From: Fennellomyces sp. T-0311
Lineage: Eukaryota; Mucoromycota; Mucoromycetes; Mucorales; Lichtheimiaceae
DNA: 64,000 nucleotides
NCBI GenBank assembly: GCA_025266875.1
Contig: JALLLT010000002.1
Span: 310,001 to 374,000 of the forward strand
Direction of reading: 5' to 3'
Below are positions 1 through 11,929 of this stretch, piece after piece. The notes below the pieces were generated by a model. That model made no database searches, was not told the origin of the DNA, and saw only the letters and a program-made list of their open reading frames with translations. The position numbers and the translations under genes were made by a program. Within the stretch, counting starts at the first letter, position 1. Each line of letters opens with the position of its first letter.

Positions 1-299
1 ACGCGGCAATTGTTTTGGGGTGGAGGAGGAGCTGGACGAAGTTGGTGATATAAAATCTCTTTCGAGACTGGCAGCAACCCTTTGCCAATATTGCTCTGCT
101 TCTCCACAGGCCAGGATCTATGAAGTATACTTCCTCAGCATCATATTTTATATAAAGCGAAGATACTAACACTGTACTCAGTATCGGCAAGAAGCTGCGC
201 CCACTTGCGGATGCCCTTTTGATTTCTTTTTTGCGAAGCAATTCCAGCAATGGTTTGTTTGAAGGCGCTTTCGGCAGCATCTCGGTTCTTGATACCCAT
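1..299 (-). CDS. Partial hypothetical gene, runs off the left edge
   Basis: Read on the minus strand, an ATG at 299 opens a coding stretch (starts MGIKNRDAAESAF) down to 171. A probable intron follows at 170-118 (donor GTTAGT, acceptor ATAG), then a second exon from 117 to the window edge in the same phase (ILACGEAEQYWQRVAASLE), ending in a Ser-rich run. Only about 82 residues are visible. The peptide is charged and soluble with no signal or membrane segment. I do not recognise the family. The clean splice and coding-like composition favour a real gene, but the downstream end lies outside the window and a transposon-derived or repeated family cannot be excluded. Confidence 0.45.
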
Positions 300-1856
300 G
301 GAACCAAAAAGCCCGCCAAGCTACCTCATCAAACACGCCATCGGCAGTCACTTGATCCGTGCACTAAATGCACGCCGCAACAAGTTTTCTCCCGCAGGCC
401 GAGCACTCCTGGAATGGCGATGGGGTCTGGTCCTGTTCCTACCGGTCAGACAAGAGCGGAAAGCTGTGGTCAGCGCGCGTTAATATATGTCGTCAAAACA
501 AAAGCATTAATTTCACCCTGCTCCTACCTCCCCAGGCACCGTCTCAAATGGCAAATGCATTAGCTCCCTTCGTACCCACTCAAGCAGTGTCAACGCGGCG
601 CTGATAGTTCCTCTCCGGACCGCTCCCATTTCCAGCCACCGTCAACACATTTGCTAGTCTGACCTCTAGTCGCACCAGCTCTTGAGCACTTGCGCCAAAG
701 CGACAGTGGTCCTCCGATTTTTTCCTAAGCGGATGGAACGCGAAAAACCGAGTAAAAAGCGGGAGTGAGGAAAAAGATAGGTAATGTAGACATTAAAGTC
801 GAGCGGAGAGTATGCTCAGACCTACGAAAAACGCGAGGGTAAGGGAAAAAAAAGAGGAAAAAGCGGGGGTTCACTGTAATAAAATATGTACTTTGAAGAG
901 TTCTGTTGTTTTAGCTTGGCGTTAAACGGCGACATTGCGAAAGGGAAAGAAGAGAGAAAGAGGTACTGCAAGGCAAGTCACCTGGAAAGAGCATTTTATG
1001 TGAGTGGTTCCAGAGGTATGGTTACGCAATATGTTTACTGTTTGAAGGTAACTTTGCAAAAACCTGTAAGGCATGCAGCGGCTGCCATTAGAAAGCGCAA
1101 AAATCGCTCTAGATTTTAATCAACTTGAACTGATATGACAAGGATGTATTTTATTTCATAGAAAACGAGAAGCGATCTTTATGTGAGGTCCATATTGGAT
1201 CTGGCATGGATCTCTTTTTTCGAAAACAGTCATCCCAAACAAGCTTCATGACGGGTTGAGGATACTTGTCCATTTGATCTCACTGCATAAGTCGCGCTTT
1301 ACTGTAATACGCGTTTAGGTCCATCTCATCAACAGTGGACACCACTCTTGAATACAGACAAAAAACTGTATTCAGGACAAGCGCAGGATTTCATTTAATG
1401 TTTAAGTTTATTAAGCAGCCACGTAGTCGTGTGAAAATACATAGTTGACAATGCACATTAAAAAATCCCACAATGAGGCTGGCATTCGCTTTCTCGATAT
1501 GGCAATCAATACACTCGATTGTTTTGCCACCACCATCAGCATCAAATCACTTGATGTCCCTGACTTGCTGCAATGTCATCAATGTTCAGTTTTGTTGATA
1601 TACGTGCATCCTCTTTTAAATGAGTTTCTAACTGACAACTGGATCCACAGAACGTGTCCGGCGTAATGATTGTTTCTCCCGGTCTACCCACCTGAAGTGC
1701 GTACCCTAGCTAGAAGCAAGAAGTGATCGACACACTATTGTAGTTACTGATGTCTGACCCTCCACAGGCTTGGATTCCGCGGATAATTTGTTCTTCCACA
1801 CCCAAACTTTTTTTCTGGTTCAACTGACTCTTAAAATCGCTTCTTTCATACAACCA
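300..1856. other. Intergenic, no gene recognised
   Basis: Only short ORFs without recognisable motifs. The stretch 770-880 is purine-rich on the plus strand (GGGAAAAAAAAGAGG-like). I see no RNA gene or repeat here. Confidence 0.5.
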
Positions 1857-3058
1857 ATGTCTGCTCACATGGAAGAGCAGTTTGTCAAGTTTATAGAGGA
1901 ATATCAAGGTCCTTTCTCTGCTTATGATACCAAGAGGAGCCTTTGCTAACAAGGAAGACAGAGATCAATGGGTCTCATATTCATGTATATGATGCGCCAC
2001 CGTCCCCCGTCGAGTTTCTGCGAAACAGTGTGCATCCAAACAGACCTGCAATAATAAAAAACGCCTTTTCTCACTGGCCAGCATACACGCTATGGACCAA
2101 CGAATACCTTCGCGACAAGATTGGCGATTCCATTGTAACAGTAGCCAGTATGTATATGCAGCGCACGTTTCGCTTTTGGAATGCTCTAATCCACCATCTC
2201 CGTTGTCTAGCAACACCGAACGGGTAAAACCACTGTCTTGTTGGAAAACGCAACTTTATTTCCTGACGATTCGAACAGATATGCAGACGCAGTGACTTAC
2301 GATCCAGTTACTGATCGAGAATACTTTGCTCTTCCTCATGAAAAGACAATGTCGTTCGGTCGCTTCCTCGACATTCTCGAAGACAAAGAGTCCACACCTG
2401 ACGCGCACTATATTTCCCTGCAAAACGATAGTCTTCACACCGAATATATGGCACTCAAGGACGATATCGAAGAAGAAATCAGTTGGTGCAGCGAAGCATT
2501 GGGCAAGAAGCCGGACGCTGTCAATTTTTGGATGGGCAACGAAAAAAGCATCACTTCGCTGCATAAGGATCCATACGAAAACTGTTACGCGGTTCTACGC
2601 GGTAAAAAGACGTTTGTGCTGTTACCCCCATCCGAATACTACTGCATGCACGAATCCATCTATCCCACGGCCATTTATACACCCACAGAATCAGGATCGT
2701 ATGAACTGAAGCCGCTGGATCCACCTATGCAAACACCTTGGATACCAGTCGACCCATTGGATCCCGACCTGGACCGGTTCCCACGATTCAAACACGCAAA
2801 GCCCATCATCGTCACCGTCGAAAAGGGGGACATGCTGTACCTTCCAGGTAAACTAAGGAGGCAGTCGTCGTGCGCAACGGATTACTCATGCTAGGGATGA
2901 TAGCACTGTGGTTCCATCAAGTGCTGCAGCACGGCGACGAAGGTGTAATTGCAATCAATGCATGGTATGACATGGATTATCGCAACGTGCTCTATCCAAG
3001 CATTGGGCTGTTCCGTAACCTTTTATTCGAGAATACCAATGACAAAGATGACGATTAA
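1857..3058 (+). CDS. JMJD7-like JmjC-domain hydroxylase
   Basis: Five exons give 324 aa: 1857-1908, 1962-2147, 2211-2223, 2279-2847, 2904-3058. The ATG at 1857 is the first in frame; the first intron (donor GTCCTT) is the least certain. The protein follows human JMJD7 closely: PNRPAIIKNA near the N-terminus, TPNGYADAV rebuilt only by splicing through a 13-nt exon, KKPDAVNFWMGNEKSITSLH, and GDMLYLPALWFHQV across the last intron. The Fe(II) ligands are visible as the HKD motif and the later His in LWFHQV. Family knowledge: JMJD7 is a 2-oxoglutarate oxygenase that hydroxylates a lysine in DRG-type GTPases, and a protease activity has also been proposed. The gene stands alone; nothing in the context hints at another role. 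Confidence 0.9.
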
Positions 3059-3595
3059 AAGCCAATGTAAGCGTTGTTCCAGACAAACGGGTCAGGCATC
3101 GGCTTGTTCGTATCAGGGACAGGAAACCGACGATTCCGTGCACGTTAACTATTGAGCTGTTGTTTGCAGACAAAGGTGATAGGATTGTGCTTGATGCTAT
3201 CCTTGGGCAGCTGGATCTAATAGACCAAGAGTCCTTCTACTTTTTCAACTGACATCCCAGGATAGGCATAGACACTGTGTTCTATCGTCAAGCTCATGCC
3301 TCATATCCCTCTCCATGACGAATGATGCGCTTGTCTATGACGTGCGCACGAATCCTGCACATGTCGATCCTTCTCATGCCACTAGGAAAAGGCATTTCGA
3401 CGCGTTTTCAAAAGAGCGTACAATTTTTCGCTCTTCGGGGATCTTCGGGGTCGCAATGTCGAGATCTTTATAAATGACTTTGAGGGCTTTGAAGGTAGTA
3501 TAAGGGCTTTTCTTAACTTTGACATAGAAAAGCACAACATAGCATGACTCTGAAGTTTAATAGCCGGGGTTTGGGAACGAATAACGCCCACTTTA
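3059..3595. other. Intergenic between convergent genes
   Basis: Lies between the 3' ends of the JMJD7-like gene and the PAS regulator. No gene or repeat is recognised. Confidence 0.5.
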
Positions 3596-4840
3596 TTAAG
3601 ATAGTAAAGCATCCACACTCATATTCGATTGCCTGGATGACTCGTTGTTTTGAAAAAGGCGCATTGATTGTCTAACATAGTCCATGGTCGCCGTCGATTT
3701 CTCTTTATTGGTGATAGGCGCAACATGCACCTGTTGCCATGGACTACGGAGAGATATGGTCGATCTGGATGGATGCGTGAGAAGAACGGGTTGATCTGTG
3801 CTGCTGCTACTTTCATTGGATGCCTGGCTTTGACGGGGTGCAACAGGCCTTTGGGTTTGGGATAGTGATGTTGATGGTGCAGGTAGTGATGAAGATGACT
3901 GTTCTTCAACAGGAACGGGCTGCTCTGATTGCTGTCGTACCTGTTGCTGCTGTGTTTGACCCGGTCGAGAAAGTAAGCACACAATGTAGAGGCTGGTAAG
4001 CGTTGAGGGGGTATACAAGTCGGCGCCGAGACCGCCTCCCAGGTAAAACTGTGCCACGAGAGGTTCGACGGCGCCATCATTACGTTTGACCCATAAAGTA
4101 TCAGCCACCGTCTGCGAGCCGTTTGCAATGGAAGTCAGGGTATCTGGGTGATGGCTGAAGAACTTATCAGAGGTGGTACGTTCTGTCGGTGGCATGCGCT
4201 GGTAGGTTGGATCAGCACGCTGGGCGACGTGAGTGATGTTGTCGAGCAAAACACGATGTAACCGTGCCAAGGTCTCGCTGCTTCTGGGGGCAATAAATGA
4301 AAACAAGGGACGGTGGGCGAGCTCTTGCGGATAATAGCCTAGTAATGGCTGTATCTCGTCGGACACGCGTGCGCAGCATACTTCCATGGACAAAAAAGCA
4401 GTGACGATGGGTGCAGAGAATGTTTGGGTGGTTACGGTAGCTGCATTGGCTGTCATGGCAAAGGAAGACTGACGCATAGGCGTGGTCATGGCGTGCTTTT
4501 GGACGCGCTGGCCATTGGGACGTAATTTGGGTCGTCCGCGCTTTTTGTGGTCAACGTCGTAGCAGGTCTGTTCTTTTCCGAGTGACACGCATCGTCTGCA
4601 GGGTCTGTCAGCTAAAGCATGGTGGGATGTCAGGGAGCGTACAAAAAATTCCCGCAGGGCTCATAGCTTACTGTCACAGGCAAGATGTGCTTTGCGGCAA
4701 TTGACCTATTGTGTCGATTCAGGAAACACTGTTGTGTAAGGCAAAAGAAGCATATAGGAGATACAAACACATGCGCGTAGAACATGCGACTTTGTGGCGG
4801 GGCGGGCGGCTGCGGAGGAGGAGGCCTCTTGCGAGAGCAT
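3596..4840 (-). CDS. Zn2Cys6-PAS transcription factor
   Basis: Three exons (4840-4769, 4705-4672, 4611-3596) give 373 aa. The start is the ATG at 4840, with an in-frame stop just upstream. The binuclear zinc cluster exists only after splicing: SHVLRAC + VNCRKAHLACD + TDRPCRRC, with the sixth Cys in KEQTCYD, followed by the basic linker KKRGRPKLR. Residues about 90-150 form a PAS-like segment (VSDEIQPLLGYYPQELAHR). The C-terminal third is rich in Gln, Ser and Pro and is a plausible activation region. The layout resembles fungal Zn2Cys6-PAS regulators of the ERT1/AcuK type that control carbon metabolism; the target genes here are unknown. The middle exon is only 34 nt. Confidence 0.85.
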
Positions 4841-5193
4841 GGATCAGGAATCAGAAAAAAATGAAGAAAACAAGAAAAAAGGAAAAAATACCCTTTTCTT
4901 GAGAGCGTCCCTTATTTTCGGGGAATTTTTCGCGACATTTGACATGTTCGTTCAAGGGATATGCCGCGGCTCCGTCAACAAATCAGACGTTGCTTATGCC
5001 GGGCATTTTGTGGGAGGAAAAATCTCCGTGGTGCTTGGCCAAGATGCAGATCTCTTCTCTTCTCGTTCACACGCGCGTGCGTTATAAGCTAAACGGAAAT
5101 AAAAATAAGATTGTATAGAAAAAAAACAAACAGAAAATTATGCGCGTAAAAAAGAAACTAATGTAATTGTGTATACAGAAAGAAGGTAGAACC
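4841..5193. other. Intergenic, upstream region of the Zn2Cys6-PAS gene
   Basis: Contains the promoter side of the minus-strand regulator and the 3' end of the RhoGAP gene. A-rich tracts at 4856-4890 and 5095-5155. No further gene is seen. Confidence 0.45.
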
Positions 5194-8022
5194 TCAGTCC
5201 TTCCGGCTAAGGCGCCGTGGAGGTCCTTCACGTGGTACACGTGCGTTTCGCTTCAGGGTCGCACCGACCGTGGCTGACCGCTGGAGCCCAGGAGCGGGAG
5301 GAGAAGTGTTAGGGTCTTGAGAGAGCCAGCTTAGCGAAGACGGAGGGACTGTGGCGCTGTTGATGCTGGGAGGAATAGGTATAACTGGCTCTCCTCCTTG
5401 GGTATCGTCACTGCTTGCCGTCACAGTGATAAGATGGTTGGGAAGCTTGGTATCCACTTTGAGACCGCGGTCTTGTGAAACTGCTCTGAACCTGGGCTGC
5501 TGGTCCAAGTTACTGCTATCCATTAACGGTGGTAGTGCTGCTTGCTGATGATCCTCCTGTGGCGACACATCCTCCTCGTCATAGTCCGGCTCAGACTCGG
5601 TCGGTGAAGAGTTTGTTCGTCCGTACATTGAGCTTGACGGTGAGGACGGCAAATCAAAGTCGTACTCCTCGTGGAATCCGTACTCAATGACGCCAGTAAT
5701 CGCTGAAGCACCGCGTAGATCTTTATCCGCAAACAAGGTGTCACAATTCACAATCAAATCTTCCAAGACGCAGTCGCTGTACCACTCGCCAGGTGACCGC
5801 TGAGCCTGGTTATGGTCTTGGAATATGGCCGGCGTAAACATGAGGGACAAGTTCTGGATGGTCATCTTGTTCTTTTCCACAAATCCTTCTAGTCTGTTTT
5901 GTGCACGGTGAGTCCGGTGATCCAACAATGTCCGCGTCTGTGTAATCCTCACATACCTTGCCAGATGCTCAATAAGCACCTTTAATGTATCGTAGTTAGC
6001 GGGTGGCAGCTTGAGAATGCGAGTCAGCAAGTTCATCAGCCGCAGCTCCTTGTCAGGGATTTCTATAGTAACCATATAAGTACCGCATGATTTGCTAATA
6101 TTAAAAAAAAAAACGTACGTGAGTAGGTCACCCGATCGCCAAGCTTGAAAGGAAAGAGCGGCGTTGCAAGGTCACGAAGGAAAATTTTGAGCAGCGATCC
6201 AACGCTGAATACATCTTCTGGAATACCGTTCTGACCAAGCACAACCGATACTTCATCTTGCTCAAAACTGTGCTTCAGCTTGTCAATATTGCTCTGCTTG
6301 CCGGATATCCGATAGATTCCCTCCCTCTCCAATCCACCCTGCCGCTCAATGGCCTCGATGCACTTGGAGACCAGCAATGGCGGGGATCGCTGGTGCTGCT
6401 GTGCGTATTCCATAAGCGAGGTACCAAATATCAGATCTAGTCGCATTTGTTAGGACAGATGAGCGCATGAGCAGGTAACTTGGGACCTACATCTGCATTC
6501 ACCAACGTGGAAATTGTTGTAGTAGATGGGTTCAGGCACTGGGTATCGGCTGTTGTTCAGCATTTCTCGATAGAGGGCGGCATCACGTTCGGGATCAAGG
6601 TTTGTCAATAGACCTCGTGTGCTCCGAATCATGTCATGCATTCCATTAAACTTTGTAGCCTCCGAATCCATCACCTTCTCGAAGCACTCTTTGACCCTTT
6701 CTGTCTTTTGTGTGATCTGCTCCTGTGCCGTCTTGATGGCGAATTCATTGACGCCTGTCTGACGTTTGCTCAATGCATCCAACTTGCGCACCATCTTGCG
6801 GTATTCCTTGTCTGCAGCCCATATCAATCGTTGCATTAGTAATCGTCGTAATCTTGTCCCACACCGATAACTATAAATACCTGCTTCAACCACCTCAACT
6901 TTGAGTTTGGCAGTTCTCGCGCTCTGCTTGGCTGGATCAATGTGCTGGTTGCCAAGGTGTGAGAACTTGTTGACAAAGCGATCGATGCGTCGTTGCTGTG
7001 TGGTTGGTGTCATTGGAGTCATTGGAGTGGGCGGTGGATCGTTGGGTTGTTGCTGCTTTGCCATTACTGATGAGGCGACACTGGAGAAGGAAGGGCGTGG
7101 CGTATTGTCGCTCTCGTCGGGACTGTTTTTCGGCGATGAGGTTGTCGCACTGGCGCTGGTCGTCAAGAGGATCGATGAACTGTTACTACGGGGAGCTAGG
7201 GGAGACATGGGTGTGCTGGGGATCGCCGCATTGGCCATACGCTCGATCTCCAACCATTTTTGCATATACGCCTCGCGCGCCTAATACACGAACATCAGTC
7301 CATTGGCAGGCAAACAATCATTAACACGTACGGCGGGCAGCTCATGCAGTCGGGTGTGCAGATATTGATTGTTCACATGGCGCATGTTCTTCCTGTGGAG
7401 GCGCCTTGCGCGATCATGTTGTTCCTGGACGGTATTTTTAAATCCAGTTTAATATAACAAAATTGAGTGACACAGGGACAAATTTACCTTGAGTTCAGCC
7501 AGCGATTGCAGCTGACCCTTGATGGTCTGGATATACTGCGATCGCAATGGTCGCTGGTTGATGCTCATCTCGACGTGGGACATGAGGGCGTGGTGCATGC
7601 TCGTGGTCGGGCTGTGGTCGCGTGATGGTTGGCTTTGCTGCAATGATCCTATGATTTTATCCAGCGAGTTCTGGTATCCTTCCTCCAGTTCAACTCTAGC
7701 GCTGTGCATTAGCCATCTGTTCCTACGTGCGGCATTGTGGATAGATACCGTTGCCGTAGATACGTGATCAGGCGTCCCAAATCGTCACTGTTGTCTTTCA
7801 TTATGGTGTCGACCGTGGTGGATTGCGCATAGACGACCTGTTCCAATTGGATTTCCATTGGTGACCGCTGCAAGAGTAATATATTAGGTAGCTGCTTAGG
7901 GTCATGGAGGGCATGAGTGTCATTACCGGTGGGGAGAATGCCATCTTGCTGATGGAGTGTGTGGCAGCAGCCAAGCTCTTTCGGGCTGTCTTCTTCTTCT
8001 TTTCTTGCTCGGGGCCCTGCAT
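5194..8022 (-). CDS. RGD1: Rgd1-like F-BAR and RhoGAP protein
   Basis: Nine exons: 8022-7927, 7867-7749, 7701-7488, 7424-7332, 7280-6881, 6811-6491, 6436-6119, 6062-5957, 5893-5194, giving 788 aa. The N-terminal half is an F-BAR domain rebuilt across introns (LRQRARVELEEGYQNSLDKI), interrupted by a Ser/Pro-rich linker at about residues 185-240. The RhoGAP domain covers about 415-570 and carries the arginine finger in EGIYRISGKQ and the conserved KNKMTIQNLSLMF. The tail is Ser/Pro-rich with acidic patches. Yeast Rgd1 has the same order of domains and switches off Rho3/Rho4 at sites of polar growth; membrane binding by the F-BAR part fits that. The 63-nt intron at 5956-5894 is in frame, so it could be retained. 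The start at 8022 is the first in-frame ATG. Confidence 0.88.
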
Positions 8023-9721
8023 GGATGAGGAGCGAGGAATGGCTGAGCAGCTGCGACGGGAATGGCGATAGTGAATGAAGCGCGGGAAAAGCTCTTGACT
8101 TTGGTCAATATGTTTCAAACAAAAATAAAGCTCCTTCAGCTGGTGTAACGTCCAAACCCACAAAAGCGTCGATCGCAACGTCGCACCGGTTGCGCGGCTG
8201 CTCTCCAAAAATAAAGAGCGGTTTTTTCGGTGTACTGAGGAACCCACGTTTAATTAAAAGTTACCTTGAGGAAACATTGCTTCAGCGCCTATGCACGAGC
8301 TTCCAATTATCTCAGATGGCCAATGATCCTGTTACCGCGCTTCATCCTTTCGACTTCATCAAACCAAGTTTGTCGCTTATTTTTCTACTTCTGCACCCCG
8401 CCATCTTGCAGAAATGCCACTGACCCCTTTCCCTTGTGCCTTCTGTCAACAACTGTCAGCGTAGATAGCATTGTCCCGCATTTATGCTTTCACTCGTCGG
8501 CCAATCATTGCTCGGACTGCGTGGCACCAGAAAGTGCCTTTTCCTACAGCTGCCATCTACGTCACTCTCTTCCTCTGTCACTTGGTCACGGGACTTTTAT
8601 TAACCAATCGTTTAGCTGTTGATGCTAACAGCATCAATCACCTCATACCGTACGTGATCCTGTGCTCGAATCTTTTACAAATCACATAAACCATTGGAGT
8701 GTACACACACAGCACTCATCATTAGAGTGTGTCCCGGGCGCAGTAGACCCATTGTGCCGTCACCTTTACCGGTTGTGGACCATTCAATAAGCTGAAAAAG
8801 CCCTACTCTTATTTTCTTTTCTTCTTTTATTCACAAAGAGGACGCAGTCATCGTGAGTGCTGCTTAGGAAATTCACTGTTAAGATTTGTGTCAGGGGTGA
8901 CCTCAGGTCCCAAATAATCGTCTAGAGTTACACACGCTCTCAAAAGTGGCAAATTCCGATGCCGCTCATTTTTGTGAGTATCATTTCATACAAACATTCA
9001 GGTGATAGTAGGGCAACCATTTAATTATTATCATACTTGATCGATAGTTCGAGTGATATCGGAATACTTCGCATGTAGACAGGCACGAAGTAATCTAGTG
9101 ATTGTGTCAATACCTTCAATGTTGACGCATGTGTCATTCGTTTATGACGCACACCTATCCCTTTGAGAAAGAATGTGAATGGATTTACTGCCTTAGTAAA
9201 CTTGAATCCCCAAAATCATAACGTTGAAATGACAGTACGTACGTATCCACGCAAATACTATGCGCAACAGAATCTATCATGTACACGGATAATCGCTTCC
9301 TCTTGCCTATTAACCTCCTGCTCCTGCTCCTGTATAGGATCCTCCTAGACTTAATGAATAAATCCCAGTTATAGCTGTATTCATATAAAACCTTTACAGT
9401 ATTTGCTGGCGTGCATCAACCTTTGCGATTCTCGTTTTGTCAACCATCTACATGATACATACCTGAGCTAACTTTTAAATGACAGAAGCGGAATGAATTA
9501 TGTATTTACAAAGAATGAAAAAAGTGCGGAAAGAATGAAATAATAGATGAGGAGAGCATAAGGAATGAATGTACAGAAAACGTAATAATGAAGGCAAGAA
9601 GCTTATAAGTAATAGGGATGTTGAACGGAAGGTAAGATTATTAATATGGGAGTAGGAAAATCATAACGATGAGCATAGAAAAGGGCGTAAGGAAAGGAGT
9701 AGCGGAAGTAGGTGTTAAAGT
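8023..9721. other. Intergenic, 1.7 kb
   Basis: Promoter side of the Rgd1-like gene, then AT-rich sequence. From about 9480 to 9720 there are many short A/G-rich pieces of the type GGAATGAA/GGAAAGAATGAA. No gene, RNA or mobile element is recognised. Confidence 0.5.
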
Positions 9722-11484
9722 CTATAAGCGAGTTCGTTGACGTTTGTTAGGCTTTCTAGGACTTGAGGGACAAGGAGGAAGATCGGGAATGGTGGTTACG
9801 AACGAATCATCATCGGCGCCTTCTTCAACACTTTCGCGCTTTGTAGCGGTAACAGTACGTTTCACCACCGTTTTTGCTTGATTGACAAGCGACAACAACG
9901 AACCCATGTCCACCGCAAAGGTATCCAATGACGTCGGGAAGTGCATTGATTTACACTCCTTGACTCGGCATACGTACGATGAAGGTCGATCCATTCGGAT
10001 CAAAGTCAGCTTCGTGCCTATATAATGCGACTCAGTTTATGAGAGTTGCAAGTTAACCTTAAAGTACGTACCCATGATTATGAAGGCTAGAGTTTCAAGA
10101 TCCCGTGCATTTGGCCAAGCTTTGCGGAGCGAGCACAACATATCCTTCAATGCCTTTGGGGCTTTCAACCACTTTTCGTTCCTCTCCTTCGTTGCGAACT
10201 CACCACCGTCTCTCCGTCCCGCCTCTGCACAGCCAAATTCGTCACTTGCGACTTTCAACAACATATCGACACGATGGCCGTGGAGCTTACGCTCTCCAAG
10301 TAAGCACTCGCTGTTATTGTGAGTCGACGAAGCCACATTCTCCATCTCGCCACTATATGCGCTTTTGATTAACCACAACGTGTTACTGAATTAAAATACT
10401 TACCTGCGGATGGTGATGGGAGTGTCATCGAAGGCCTTATCAACAAATATCCACAAATGCTTGAGGATATCAGACTCTGTTTGGTCGCTCAATGGGAAAT
10501 ATTTGCCAGGAAAGGGATAGAGGAGCAGTGCCGTTTCCATAGTATGCTGCGCCCAGTGCATATCATAATCCTTAATTGGATCAAAATACTGGCTACGCGC
10601 ATGCGCAAGAAGGTCACTAAACGTTGTCTATCATTCTTATAAGCCTTCTTTTACATTAATTGCTAGGAAGCAAAACACTACCTTATCGATATAAGATTCA
10701 AGATACTGCTTGAACCTGACATCCACTGCTGGCATATTCTTTGCTTTTATCGAGTAAATTTCTTCCCTGTCTTGTTTATGCTGGAATAAAGTTTTCCAAA
10801 TTGGGTCAGAAAGATCGATGATAAATGAATGAGCAGCGCTATATGAACTTTTTTAGAGATGACTGTTATGGTGACCCAAAGCAGACTTACTGTTCAGTGC
10901 CACAGGTCAACCCAAACTTGTACATCACATCTTCAACTTTAAGACCGGATGGGAGCTCCCATTTTTCAGTATCCTTCATGGAACTATAGGTAGCTTTAAA
11001 CTCATCCCAAAAGCTGTCCGTTAAGGAAGCTGCAGTTGTTGTTGATGCGGTTTCCACGGAAGTAGTGGCGTCTTCACTCACGGAGCTAGAAGATAGCTGA
11101 TATACAAAAATACTGATTAGAAATATCGCAAATATGGCTAGTCCATCGCTTTACCTGCAGTTCTAGAATCTTCGTTGCAACAGTGCCCCAGTTCGGCTTT
11201 TCATTCCTTTGTACGCTTACTGCAACTTCGCTCCCGCCGCAATAATACTGCTGAGCATTAGTGTATCGTCTCAGCCAGGTCCGCTGCAAGTCTTCACCGA
11301 TTCTGTGGTTCGTCGCAATAAAATTGCAATGCTTGTTCACAAAATCGCGGAAGTTCGCGCGTTCCTCGTTCTCGCGGAAGTAGGGTTCAAAGACTAGAAA
11401 TCACGTGTTAAAACCATGGTTACGTCGTACCATAGCAACAAAAATAATACCGTCGTAGAAAGTAGGCGGTTGTTGGTCATTCAT
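9722..11484 (-). CDS. Hypothetical multi-exon protein of a repeated family
   Basis: Seven exons give 478 aa: 11484-11451, 11393-11155, 11096-10891, 10838-10682, 10627-10404, 10352-10072, 10017-9722. The start ATG at 11484 reads MNDQQPPTFYD. Visible landmarks are EPYFRENEERANFRDFV, a Ser/Thr-rich segment, WELPSGLKVEDVMYKFGL, SFIIDLSDPIWKTLF, HWAQHTMETALLLYPF and a basic tail (PSSPRKPNKRQRTRL) that could be a nuclear signal. I know of no assigned function; my impression is that related proteins are numerous in Mucorales genomes, but I cannot check it. A decayed piece of the exon 5 region recurs at 16796-16965. No transposase motif is seen in it, and no terminal repeats were found around it. Confidence 0.7.
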
Positions 11485-11664
11485 GTTGTCACAATCAGAG
11501 ATGTGCTGCCCAGACAACCAGATCGTCACAGCAAAGCTCAAGTAAATACCAAGTAAACAGTTACGTCATGTCTCCTGTCACGCTAGGTCATGTGGGTCAC
11601 CTACACCCTCTTGATTTCCTACGCTGAACTGAGCATCATCCAATCATACTTTCATAGAGCACGC
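11485..11664. other. Upstream region of the hypothetical gene
   Basis: Short spacer between the minus-strand gene and the decayed Harbinger element. Nothing specific is seen. Confidence 0.4.
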
Positions 11665-11929
11665 GGCAGTTTTAGTTTGGCTTAAAGTTGGCGGTTTCGC
11701 TACCTTTTGAGTTAGGAATCTTGTTTATACCGGTTAAATTACGTTGCTTGTTGCGCTGTATGCCGATGTTTTATCTGATACTGTAGCTTTGCAATTGTTG
11801 TCTGTGTTGGCTAAGGGGCTAAGCTCGTGGATGTTGTCTGTATATAAGTATTAGGATATTGTTTGGCTGAAAAACGTTGAAGCCACATCATTCCTTCACG
11901 GTATTCTTCTTTACAAACCTTTTGCCAGT

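Noticed and set aside
4711..5087. Plus-strand ORFs with Lys/Glu-rich peptide
   Set aside because: They overlap the zinc-cluster exons of the minus-strand PAS regulator and have low complexity.
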